From contig CATMNW010000205.1 in NCBI GenBank assembly GCA_950071875.1, forward strand, positions 1 through 5,209: a DNA stretch of 5,209 nt. The letters run 5' to 3'. This DNA is from an uncultured Erythrobacteraceae bacterium. Its GTDB lineage: Bacteria > Pseudomonadota > Alphaproteobacteria > Sphingomonadales > Sphingomonadaceae. The notes under the pieces are model-generated. The model ran no database searches, was not told the DNA's origin, and was given only the letters and a program-made list of their open reading frames with translations. Position numbers and translations under genes: made by a program. This document shows, piece after piece, positions 1 through 5,209 of the stretch (within the stretch, counting starts at the first letter, position 1; every line of letters starts with the position of its first letter).

Positions 1-185
1 CTAGACTCTTGTTGTTGAGTCACTTTCGAGCAACTGTGTATTTTTAGCCCGGTAAAACTGATACCAAAAACGTTACAATCGTTCCACATAAGTGGTGTCG
101 GTCGCTCAGTCGGCTGTTGCGAAGGCATGGGCGTAGGAGCAATTGTTGGATCGCGCGCAGTGTTTTTTAAAGAATTTTGTGCCAT
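1..185. other. AT-richer intergenic stretch, no supported gene
   Basis: This stretch lies downstream of the leftward phosphotransferase gene and runs to the window edge. No reading frame in it looks like a recognisable protein. It contains a small inverted repeat at 84-95 (CCAC, ATAA, GTGG), a TACAAT hexamer at 74-79 without a convincing -35 partner, and T- and A-rich runs near 162-195. A minus-strand frame beginning with the ATG at 128-126 stays open to the left edge, but it has no ribosome binding site and no recognisable sequence, so it is not called. Confidence 0.5.
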
Positions 186-1184
186 CTAAAAAAAAGAATT
201 TCGAAAATCACAGACCCGGCAGTGAAGGAGCAGGAGGTCGAGTTCCTGCTCGCTCGTGCGGCGCGAAATCACGACGCGTTCGAGCATCCGGTCATCCCCG
301 CTGCGCCAGAAACTGGCCATGCGGAGACAACCTAGAGCCCACCAGACTGTGCGATAAACGAGCCAGAAACGGAACCGCCCGGCATCGACCTTCGCGCCGC
401 TTTCCGCCTCATAGGCATCGACGTAGGCCTGGAGCGAACCGAGCCCCAGTGCCGGTCGGTCGACCCGAGAGAAACGCCACACCGCCATGCAACCGAAGGC
501 GAGATCTTCGTGCCGGTCACCGAAATGCGCCAATTCCCAGTCGAGCACCCCAGTGAGGCGAGATTCTTCGGCAAGCAAATTCCCCAAGCGATAGTCACCA
601 TGATTGAGCACCGGATCGACGGGCTCGGGCAGATTGTCGCGCAGCCAGCTGATCCCGAGCGCGATGATTGGCCGATCCCCGCCTGCATCTTCGAATTGCT
701 GGGCCAGACCCTCGACCGCTTCGGCATAGTCCATTTCCGGAACGTCGTCCGGAAGCGCTGCGTGCGGGATGCCGTGAATGCGGGCAAGATCGCGGGCCAC
801 TTCCTGCAGCAACCGGCCCGGCTCTTCCATGGCAAGGATGGCACGTGGATCGGGCGAACCCGAAAGCGCACGCATCACAAAGCCGCTACCGATACCGTCC
901 CGCGGGTCCAGCACGACGATTACTTCAGGCGCGGTCACTTGCGCAGCATGGGCTGCGCGAATGATTTCCGCCTCGCTGTCGTGACCAAATGGCCGGCCCT
1001 CCATGAACGAGAGGCTCGGGGCGCGGCGCAGAACATAGTCTTCGTCCCCGCTCGTGAAGCGCCAGCTCTCCATGGTCGCCCCGCCGGTAAGCCTGTGGAG
1101 CCCGACAGGCGCGGGCAAGCCGGCACGGTTCAGTGCTTTGCCAAGTCCGTTCTCGAGCGCATTCGCGCTGTTTATCTCTCCCAT
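186..1184 (-). CDS. APH-fold phosphotransferase family protein (ACAD10/11 N-terminal-like)
   Basis: This 332-residue cytoplasmic protein belongs to the APH/choline-kinase superfamily (PF01636 type). Visible motifs are a Gly-rich N-lobe loop LTGGATMESW (residues 32-41), VLRRAP (51-56), the catalytic loop NHGDYRLGN (194-202, with Asp197 and Asn202), and the metal-binding VLDWELAHFGD (213-223, with Asp215). The HGDYRxGN and LDWE forms are typical of the subgroup related to the N-terminal domain of the mitochondrial acyl-CoA dehydrogenases ACAD10/11, not of antibiotic-modifying enzymes. In that subgroup a role in phosphorylating hydroxyacyl substrates is known or suspected, so aminoglycoside resistance should not be inferred. 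No acyl-CoA dehydrogenase gene, a common partner, is visible here. Length is near normal for the family. The ATG at 1184 is the only usual start after an in-frame upstream stop, yet it has no clear Shine-Dalgarno sequence. The C-terminal tail (about residues 320-332, ending FRNSFF) looks atypical and is encoded in part by an eight-T run abutting the TAG stop. Confidence 0.92.
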   Translation of the reverse strand: MGEINSANALENGLGKALNRAGLPAPVGLHRLTGGATMESWRFTSGDEDYVLRRAPSLSFMEGRPFGHDSEAEIIRAAHAAQVTAPEVIVVLDPRDGIGSGFVMRALSGSPDPRAILAMEEPGRLLQEVARDLARIHGIPHAALPDDVPEMDYAEAVEGLAQQFEDAGGDRPIIALGISWLRDNLPEPVDPVLNHGDYRLGNLLAEESRLTGVLDWELAHFGDRHEDLAFGCMAVWRFSRVDRPALGLGSLQAYVDAYEAESGAKVDAGRFRFWLVYRTVWWALGCLRMASFWRSGDDRMLERVVISRRTSEQELDLLLLHCRVCDFRNSFF

Positions 1185-1240
1185 GCGGTTGATGTGTGCA
1201 GCGAAACACTCCGCCGCTCAACCCCGGACCTGTTCCTGCC

Positions 1241-1269
1241 CTCGTTCGTTCAACCAACGATTGTACAAT
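1241..1269 (+). promoter_or_regulatory. Candidate promoter and palindrome upstream of the host-attachment gene
   Basis: A TACAAT hexamer at 1264-1269 is a good match to a sigma-70-type -10 box. It sits inside a perfect 10-nt palindrome, ATTGTACAAT (1260-1269). The -35 region at the expected 17-nt spacing (about 1241-1246, CTCGTT) is weak. A start of transcription near 1276 would give a short leader carrying the GGAG ribosome binding site at 1277-1280. The palindrome could equally be a repressor half of a divergent control region. This is inferred from sequence alone. Confidence 0.35.
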
Positions 1270-1289
1270 TCCAGACGGAGAGAGTTTTC

Positions 1290-1697
1290 ATGCGCCTTCC
1301 CAACAATGCATTTGTCGCCATCGTCGATGGTGAAAATTTCACGATCATGCGCAACACCGGCCATCCACTCGAACCCAGTTTGAGCAAAGCGGAAAAACCC
1401 GATCTTTCAGCAACCAATTTCAGTGCCGGTATCAAGCACCAGGACGATATCGGGCAGAAGCATGGCCGAACCGACCTGAATGAGCTGGCTCACGGGGCTG
1501 CCGCCGCTGAATGGCTCAATGCCAAATCGATCGCCGGAGAAATTTCCGACGTGCTTGTGATTGCGGACCCAAAGACCCTCGGCGAGATGCGTCGCCATTA
1601 TCACGTCGAGCTGGAGAAGCGGTTGGTAGGCGAAATCGACAAGACCGTTTCGGGCGAGACTACCGACAAAATCGAGAAAATGATCGCGAACGCCTGA
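1290..1697 (+). CDS. Host attachment family protein (PF10116-type)
   Basis: This is a 135-residue protein without a signal peptide or membrane segment. It matches from memory the family named 'protein required for attachment to host cells', first described in plant-associated alphaproteobacteria. Its biochemical function is not established, and the fold resembles that of ribosome-associated release-factor-like (baeRF/eRF1 domain) proteins. Supporting features are the N-terminal beta strand with FVAIVDGENFTIMRN (residues 8-22), AHGAAAAEWLN (67-77), and the C-terminal block DVLVIADPKTLGEMRRHY (87-104) followed by VGEIDKTV (113-120), corresponding to the family's APPRTLGELR...EIDKDLT signature. 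Length is typical. I chose the ATG at 1290 because GGAG at 1277-1280 lies 9 nt upstream and the homology begins there. The frame stays open further upstream to 510, but that part is only the antisense of the phosphotransferase gene. It is transcribed divergently from that gene across 105 nt. The name should not be read as evidence for pathogenic or symbiotic attachment. Confidence 0.87.
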   Translation: MRLPNNAFVAIVDGENFTIMRNTGHPLEPSLSKAEKPDLSATNFSAGIKHQDDIGQKHGRTDLNELAHGAAAAEWLNAKSIAGEISDVLVIADPKTLGEMRRHYHVELEKRLVGEIDKTVSGETTDKIEKMIANA

Positions 1698-1788
1698 GGT
1701 CCGATCTACCACGCATAACCAGACCGTTCCCGGCCTCATCCTGCCCTTTACACTTCTCATCGCGCGGCCCTTGTCTCGACACAATGGT

Positions 1789-1833
1789 TTGTCATTAAGG
1801 TTCGCCTAACGATGAAGGGTGTACAGGGTCGGG
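1789..1833 (+). promoter_or_regulatory. Leader of the serine hydrolase gene with weak promoter and tiny upstream frame
   Basis: TTGTCA at 1789-1794 is a reasonable -35 element, followed 16 nt later by a poor -10 (GATGAA, 1811-1816). Within the leader an ATG at 1812 opens a nine-codon frame (MKGVQGRDG) that stops at 1839-1841, overlapping the ATG at 1834 of the hydrolase by eight bases. AAGG at 1797-1800 lies 11 nt before that first ATG, and AGGG at 1825-1828 lies 5 nt before the hydrolase ATG. This could be a coupled leader peptide or chance. Confidence 0.25.
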
Positions 1834-2850
1834 ATGGGTAAAGGGTTTTTTGCACACGCATTGTCTTTCGGGGCATTGGCTCTGGGGGCTCCGCTTGCAG
1901 CGGAAGAGACAGGTTTCGAAGCGGCTTTCGATACCGCATTGGGTACGGAGGTCCGGTCCCCTGCAAGGTTCGACGCTGTTTATGCGAACCCCCTGGAACA
2001 ACAGATCGCAGCCCTTGCCGATGGATCTAACGGGCGCATCGGCGTTTACGCGATCGACTTATCGACCGGACGCGAGGTCGGAATTCTGGCCGATCAGCTG
2101 TTTCCGATGGCCAGCACCAGCAAGGTCGCTATCGCTGCGACATTTTTGGCAGGGGTCGATGCCGGCAAATATAGCCTAAACGATGAATACCGGCTGCCGC
2201 GTCCCGGAGGCGCCAGCATGGCTGCACACCGGCATCTGGCATTGATGATCAGCAAGAGCTGCAATGATTGTACCGATGCGCTCCTGGCCGCTGTCGGTGG
2301 CCCGAAAGCAGTCAACAAATTCATGAAAGATGCCGGAATCGACGGCTTCCGCCTCGACCGCACCATTCGCACGCTTATTCGCGAAGATGGCCGTGTAGAC
2401 CCGGCTTGGACTGTCGACCCGAAAGACAGTGCAACACCGCGGGCCATGGGCCAGCTTCTGGCCGGCATTTATCAGGGCAAATGGCTGAGCGACTATTCGC
2501 GCCGCGTGCTGATGGATGCCATGCTGGAGACGACCACCGGGAAGAAGCGGATGCGCTCTGCCCTGCCGATGAGCGCGCAGCTCGCTCACAAGACCGGCAC
2601 GCTTAGCCGAACGGCAAGCGACATCGGCATTTTCCATACTGCCGACGGGCGCGCGATCGCGGCGGCCATTTATGTGACGGGGCAAAGCCCTTCGATGGCA
2701 ATCGAGAACGGCAGCCGCGCCCGCAAACTTGAAGCACGCGCCAGCCGCGACGCTCGTATCTCCAATATCACCTATGCGCTTTACAACGGGTTCGAGCAGC
2801 AACCGGGCGATGGTCGCAACTGGGCGAACGCCGATTACGGCGGAAATTAA
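1834..2850 (+). CDS. Secreted class A beta-lactamase-fold serine hydrolase lacking canonical Glu166
   Basis: This 338-residue protein has a probable Sec signal peptide (MGKGFFA, a hydrophobic core at about 9-22, likely cleavage after PLAA at 20-23), so it should act in the periplasm. The class A beta-lactamase/transpeptidase motifs are in order: nucleophile Ser94-Thr-Ser-Lys97 (Ambler Ser70-x-x-Lys73), Ser142-Cys-Asn144 (the SDN loop) and Lys253-Thr-Gly255 (the KTG triad). The omega loop begins RLDR (173-176) as in true class A enzymes. However, the residue where Glu166 should be is Ile178, and the loop up to the Asp198/Pro202 end is about seven residues longer than in TEM. Without the deacylating Glu it may be a penicillin-binding or peptidase-like relative, a poor beta-lactamase, or an enzyme using another acid such as Glu184. 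About 50 residues precede the core, and a polar Asn/Gly-rich tail ends it. I chose the ATG at 1834, preceded by AGGG, because it gives a clean signal peptide. An in-frame GTG at 1819 would add five residues. Resistance should not be assumed. Confidence 0.88.
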   Translation: MGKGFFAHALSFGALALGAPLAAEETGFEAAFDTALGTEVRSPARFDAVYANPLEQQIAALADGSNGRIGVYAIDLSTGREVGILADQLFPMASTSKVAIAATFLAGVDAGKYSLNDEYRLPRPGGASMAAHRHLALMISKSCNDCTDALLAAVGGPKAVNKFMKDAGIDGFRLDRTIRTLIREDGRVDPAWTVDPKDSATPRAMGQLLAGIYQGKWLSDYSRRVLMDAMLETTTGKKRMRSALPMSAQLAHKTGTLSRTASDIGIFHTADGRAIAAAIYVTGQSPSMAIENGSRARKLEARASRDARISNITYALYNGFEQQPGDGRNWANADYGGN

Positions 2851-2867
2851 TCGACACCCGCAAAAGA

Positions 2868-2897
2868 AAAGGGCGGCGCCAGCTGGCACCGCCCTTT
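2868..2897. terminator. Bidirectional intrinsic terminator between convergent genes
   Basis: The inverted repeat has arms GGGCGGCGCC (2871-2880) and GGCACCGCCC (2885-2894) around an AGCT loop, extended by AAA (2868-2870) and TTT (2895-2897). Read on the minus strand, the stem is fully paired if one G-U pair is counted and is followed by a UUUUCUUUU tract, a strong Rho-independent terminator for the lipoprotein gene. Read on the plus strand, it has one C-A mismatch and a short interrupted U tract, so it should be weaker for the serine hydrolase gene, whose stop lies 17 nt upstream. The lipoprotein stop lies 40 nt away on the other side. A smaller hairpin (GAACG 2907-2911, CGTTC 2917-2921) sits in between. 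Confidence 0.87.
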
Positions 2898-2937
2898 CCA
2901 TTTCGAGAACGTAAACCGTTCGCGAAGCTGGCGACTA

Positions 2938-3189
2938 TTAGTCAGCCTGAGCTTCTGCTTCGGTTTCGCCTTCGACGCCAGCTTCGACTTCAGCAGCAGC
3001 TTCGTCGGCTTCCATAGCAACTTCTTCAGCACCGGCTTCCATGGCTTCGCCAGCGGCTTCCATGTTTGCTTCGGTGTCAGCAGCAGCGTTTTCAGCGGTT
3101 GCTTCTGCGGTGTCTTCGGTAGCTTCCGAGCAAGCAGCGAGGGTCAGGGCAGCAGCCGAAGCAGCAGCGAAAAGAGCGATCTTGCGCAT
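2938..3189 (-). CDS. Small acidic Ala/Glu-rich lipoprotein
   Basis: This is an 83-residue protein of unknown function. It begins with a textbook lipoprotein signal: MRK, a hydrophobic Ala/Leu core, and the lipobox LAAC with Cys20 as the lipidated residue. Mature residue 2 is Ser, so sorting to the outer membrane is likely if ordinary Lol rules apply. The mature part is 64 residues, of which 22 are Glu or Asp and 22 are Ala, with no Lys, Arg, His or aromatic residue. A Met-Glu-Ala motif recurs at residues 43, 50 and 59. This suggests a long amphipathic or disordered acidic helix. The ribosome binding site AAGGA (complement of 3199-3203) is 9 nt from the ATG and fixes the start. A strong terminator follows, so it is probably monocistronic. 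It is divergent from polA across 250 nt. Similar tiny acidic lipoproteins are common in Sphingomonadales from memory, but none has a function I can name. It could take part in cation binding or envelope spacing; this is speculation. Confidence 0.83.
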   Translation of the reverse strand: MRKIALFAAASAAALTLAACSEATEDTAEATAENAAADTEANMEAAGEAMEAGAEEVAMEADEAAAEVEAGVEGETEAEAQAD

Positions 3190-3439
3190 AGATTCAAATC
3201 CTTGAACAGCGAGTTATCAATGCGGTTTTGGGGCAATCGGCCCCATCTCCGCGCGAACCCTCAAATGAGGCCTCACGGTGTCTAAATAGTGGCCGTATTG
3301 AGGCGCGGCAAGCAGTTTCGCCTTAATCCCGCCATATTTGTGATCAAACACCCGGAAAATCCAATAATTTCCACTGATTGTGCGCAGATCAAAAAATGGC
3401 GCTCCCCATGCGGTCTGACCATTGCTAAGCCCTTTTGCC
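3190..3439. other. Divergent intergenic region between lipoprotein gene and polA
   Basis: These 250 nt are AT-richer than the flanking genes and should hold the promoters of both. Visible elements are the lipoprotein ribosome binding site (3199-3203), a GGGGC-AATCG-GCCCC hairpin (3230-3244) that would lie in or near the lipoprotein leader, and a compact symmetric cluster at 3259-3275 (CCTCA, AA, TGAGG, CCTCA) containing the perfect palindrome TGAGGCCTCA (3266-3275). A minus-strand open frame of 74 codons (3441-3217) spans most of it, but its third-position GC is close to one half, unlike the flanking genes, and it has no recognisable family. I regard it as probably non-coding. Confidence 0.5.
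3338..3368 (+). promoter_or_regulatory. Candidate polA promoter
   Basis: TTGTGA at 3338-3343 resembles a -35 box and AATAAT at 3363-3368 matches five of six -10 consensus bases. The 19-nt spacer is longer than ideal. Transcription from here would give polA a leader of about 65 nt. The -10 lies between short inverted arms GGAAA (3354-3358) and TTTCC (3368-3372), which may be accidental. Confidence 0.3.
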
Positions 3440-5209
3440 ATGGGTGAAACACCGCATCTCTACCTCGTCGACGGCTCGGCATATATCTTTCGCGCCTATC
3501 ATCGCCTCCCGCCTTTGACCGACCCGGAAGGGACACCGGTCGGCGCAGTCTATGGCTACACCACCATGCTCTGGAAGCTGGCCGACGATCTCGACAAGGC
3601 CGACGGACCTACGCACCTCGCAGTGGTGCTCGACAAATCGAGCCAGAGTTTCCGCAACGAGATTTACGACCAGTACAAGGCAAATCGCCCCGACCCGCCT
3701 GAAGACCTGGTCCCGCAATTCCCGCTGATCCGCGATGCGACACGCGCCTTCAGCCTGCCGCTGGTCGAAGAACCTGATGTGGAAGCGGACGATATGATCG
3801 CATCCTACGCCCGCGCAGCACAAGATGCCGGGTGGAACGTCACAATCGTGTCGAGCGACAAGGACCTCATGCAACTGGTCGGCGAGAAAAACGGCGCGCG
3901 CATCGATATGCTCGATACGATGAAAAATGCGCGTATCTATATCGATGAAGTGCAGGAGAAATTCGGGGTCCCGCCTGAACTGGTTGGCGATGTGCTCGCC
4001 CTTATGGGCGATTCGGTCGATAACATTCCCGGTATCTTTGGCGTCGGCCCCAAGACCGCCAGCAAATTGATCGACGAGCACGGTAGCTTGACCGCCGCGC
4101 TCGATGCCGCTGCGGATATGAAGAAGTCCAAGTTGAAAGAGCGGCTGCTGGAACATCGCGCGGATGCAGAACTTAGTCGTGTGCTGGTGACCCTGAAGGA
4201 AGATTGCGCTCTTCCCATCCCGATCGATGACATGAAGCTGGGCGGCGTTCCCGAAGAACCGCTTGCGGCTTTTCTCCAAAAGCACGGCTTCACAAGTCTG
4301 CTCAAACGTCTCGATGCCGGTACAGGCAGCCCTTCGCGTGCGACCGACCTTAACCCGGCGAAGCAGGACACCATGGCTGCCGAAACGAGTAGCGATGGAA
4401 ATCGTCAGCCCCTGCCCGATTATCCGCCAATCGACCGCTCGGCTTACGAATGCGTCCAGACGATGGAGCGGCTTGAACACTGGATCGATCGTGCACATGC
4501 CGCTCGTCTTGTTGCGGTCGACACGGAGACAAACAGCCTCGACGCCATCCGTGCCGACCTTGTCGGCATCAGCCTGGCGCTGGGTGCTAACGATGCGTGT
4601 TACATACCCCTTGGCCACGGTGGAAGTGACATGTTCGCCGAAAAGCTCGATCAGGTGGACAAGGCCCAAGCCCTCTCCGCGCTGAAACCGCTGTTTGCAA
4701 GCGACGCGGTCCTCAAGGTGTTCCATAACGGCAAGTACGATCTCAATGTCCTCGCCCGCAACGGCGTGCCGGTCGCACCGATCGAGGACACGATGATCAT
4801 CAGCTTCGATCTCGATGCGGGCAGACAGCTAGACGGTATCGGTGGAGGCCACGGCTTGGACGAACTGGCGGATCGTCATCTCGGTCACACCTGCCTGTCC
4901 TTCAAGGAAGTGTGCGGGACAGGCAAGAAGGCGATCCCTTTCGGCGACGTTCCGCTCGACAAGGCGACGGAGTATGCTGCCGAAGATGCGGACGTCACCT
5001 GGCGGCTCTACCGTCATCTCAAGCCACGCCTCGCCACAGAGGGTGGCACGCGTATCTACGAGCGCGTCGATCGCCCGTTGGTGCCGGTGGTGGCCCAGAT
5101 GGAACGGCACGGGATCAAGGTCGATCGCGCCCGCCTTGCCAAGCTGAGCGAAGAGTTCGCTACGGAAACCGCACGACTCGAGAAGGAAATCCATCAAACG
5201 GCAGGGACC
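3440..5209 (+). CDS. polA: DNA polymerase I, N-terminal 590 residues (cut by window edge)
   Basis: PolA fills gaps, removes RNA primers and takes part in excision repair. Visible here are the 5'-nuclease domain (about residues 5-290), a polar linker (about 292-335), the 3'-5' exonuclease domain (about 340-530) and the start of the polymerase domain. The 5'-nuclease shows VDGSAYIFRAYH (10-21), FRNEIYDQYKANR (71-83), EADDMIA (115-121), SSDKDLMQLV (138-147) and GDSVDNIPGIFGVGPKTA (190-207, with the helix-hairpin-helix), so its metal-binding acidic residues are present. Proofreading residues are intact: Asp361-Thr-Glu363 (Klenow D355/E357), NGKYD with Asp434 (D424), and Tyr512-x-x-x-Asp516 (Y497/D501). 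Many other bacterial PolA proteins have lost these. The frame is open to the last base, so the catalytic palm motifs lie outside the window; a full length of about 930 residues is expected. The ATG at 3440 matches the usual start of the homology but has no clear Shine-Dalgarno sequence. An in-frame TTG at 3422 is the only nearby alternative, since a stop lies at 3416-3418. Confidence 0.98.
   Translation, partial: MGETPHLYLVDGSAYIFRAYHRLPPLTDPEGTPVGAVYGYTTMLWKLADDLDKADGPTHLAVVLDKSSQSFRNEIYDQYKANRPDPPEDLVPQFPLIRDATRAFSLPLVEEPDVEADDMIASYARAAQDAGWNVTIVSSDKDLMQLVGEKNGARIDMLDTMKNARIYIDEVQEKFGVPPELVGDVLALMGDSVDNIPGIFGVGPKTASKLIDEHGSLTAALDAAADMKKSKLKERLLEHRADAELSRVLVTLKEDCALPIPIDDMKLGGVPEEPLAAFLQKHGFTSLLKRLDAGTGSPSRATDLNPAKQDTMAAETSSDGNRQPLPDYPPIDRSAYECVQTMERLEHWIDRAHAARLVAVDTETNSLDAIRADLVGISLALGANDACYIPLGHGGSDMFAEKLDQVDKAQALSALKPLFASDAVLKVFHNGKYDLNVLARNGVPVAPIEDTMIISFDLDAGRQLDGIGGGHGLDELADRHLGHTCLSFKEVCGTGKKAIPFGDVPLDKATEYAAEDADVTWRLYRHLKPRLATEGGTRIYERVDRPLVPVVAQMERHGIKVDRARLAKLSEEFATETARLEKEIHQTAGT

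Noticed and set aside
1..128. Minus-strand frame open to the left window edge from ATG 128-126
   Set aside because: About 42 codons without a ribosome binding site, with ordinary low-information composition and no recognisable start of a known family; chance cannot be excluded.
100..135. tRNA-like box (GCTCAGTCGG) in the left intergenic stretch
   Set aside because: It resembles a tRNA D-arm, but no T-arm GGTTCGA-like box, anticodon stem or acceptor stem can be paired around it.
143..556. Plus-strand 137-codon frame starting at TTG 143
   Set aside because: Most of it is antisense to the phosphotransferase C-terminus, and the translation is an Arg/Pro-rich string typical of a shadow frame.
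510..1289. Long upstream extension of the host-attachment frame
   Set aside because: The extension runs antisense through the phosphotransferase gene. The family similarity and the GGAG ribosome binding site place the start at 1290.
1698..1788. Possible terminator after the host-attachment gene
   Set aside because: I found no GC-rich hairpin followed by a T tract in this gap, so read-through or Rho-dependent termination cannot be distinguished.
1834..2850. Antibiotic-resistance beta-lactamase on a mobile element
   Set aside because: There are no flanking insertion sequences, repeats or integrase, the base composition resembles the neighbours, and the canonical Glu166 is missing, so it looks like a resident chromosomal gene.
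2176..2901. 241-codon minus-strand frame opposite the serine hydrolase
   Set aside because: It covers the convergent terminator and is antisense to a gene with clear catalytic motifs; no ribosome binding site or recognisable protein is seen.
3425..4726. 433-codon minus-strand open frame opposite polA
   Set aside because: It is the antisense of polA, which has unmistakable 5'-nuclease and proofreading motifs in the plus frame. Long antisense frames are common in high-GC genes, and the translated sequence matches no family I know.

Overview
The window has a high-GC, alphaproteobacterial character. The PolA N-terminus, the host-attachment-type protein and the tiny Ala/Glu-rich lipoprotein most resemble Sphingomonadales (Erythrobacter/Qipengyuania/Sphingomonas-like) chromosomes. 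This placement rests on remembered family resemblance, not on a search. No rRNA, tRNA, CRISPR array, insertion sequence, integrase or attachment site was seen. It looks like ordinary chromosomal sequence.

Layout, left to right. Positions 1-185 are AT-richer and hold no gene I can support. A phosphotransferase of the aminoglycoside phosphotransferase (APH) fold, ACAD10/11-N-like type, reads leftward (1184-186). Across a 105-nt divergent spacer, a 135-residue host-attachment (PF10116-type) protein reads rightward (1290-1697). After a 136-nt gap comes a secreted class A beta-lactamase-fold serine hydrolase (1834-2850). It has the Ser-x-x-Lys, Ser-x-Asn and Lys-Thr-Gly motifs but lacks the usual omega-loop Glu. 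A convergent terminator hairpin (2868-2897) separates it from a leftward 83-residue acidic lipoprotein gene (3189-2938). A 250-nt divergent intergenic region follows, then polA (3440 to the right edge). polA is cut by the window after 590 codons, so the 5'-nuclease and 3'-5' proofreading domains are visible and nearly all of the polymerase domain is outside.

The genes do not form an obvious pathway. Orientation changes at almost every boundary, so most are probably single transcription units. The two divergent spacers (1185-1289 and 3190-3439) are the likely control regions. The two points most worth a second look are the altered, lengthened omega loop of the beta-lactamase-like protein and the very low-complexity acidic lipoprotein. 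I see no convincing evidence of a new multi-gene system here.
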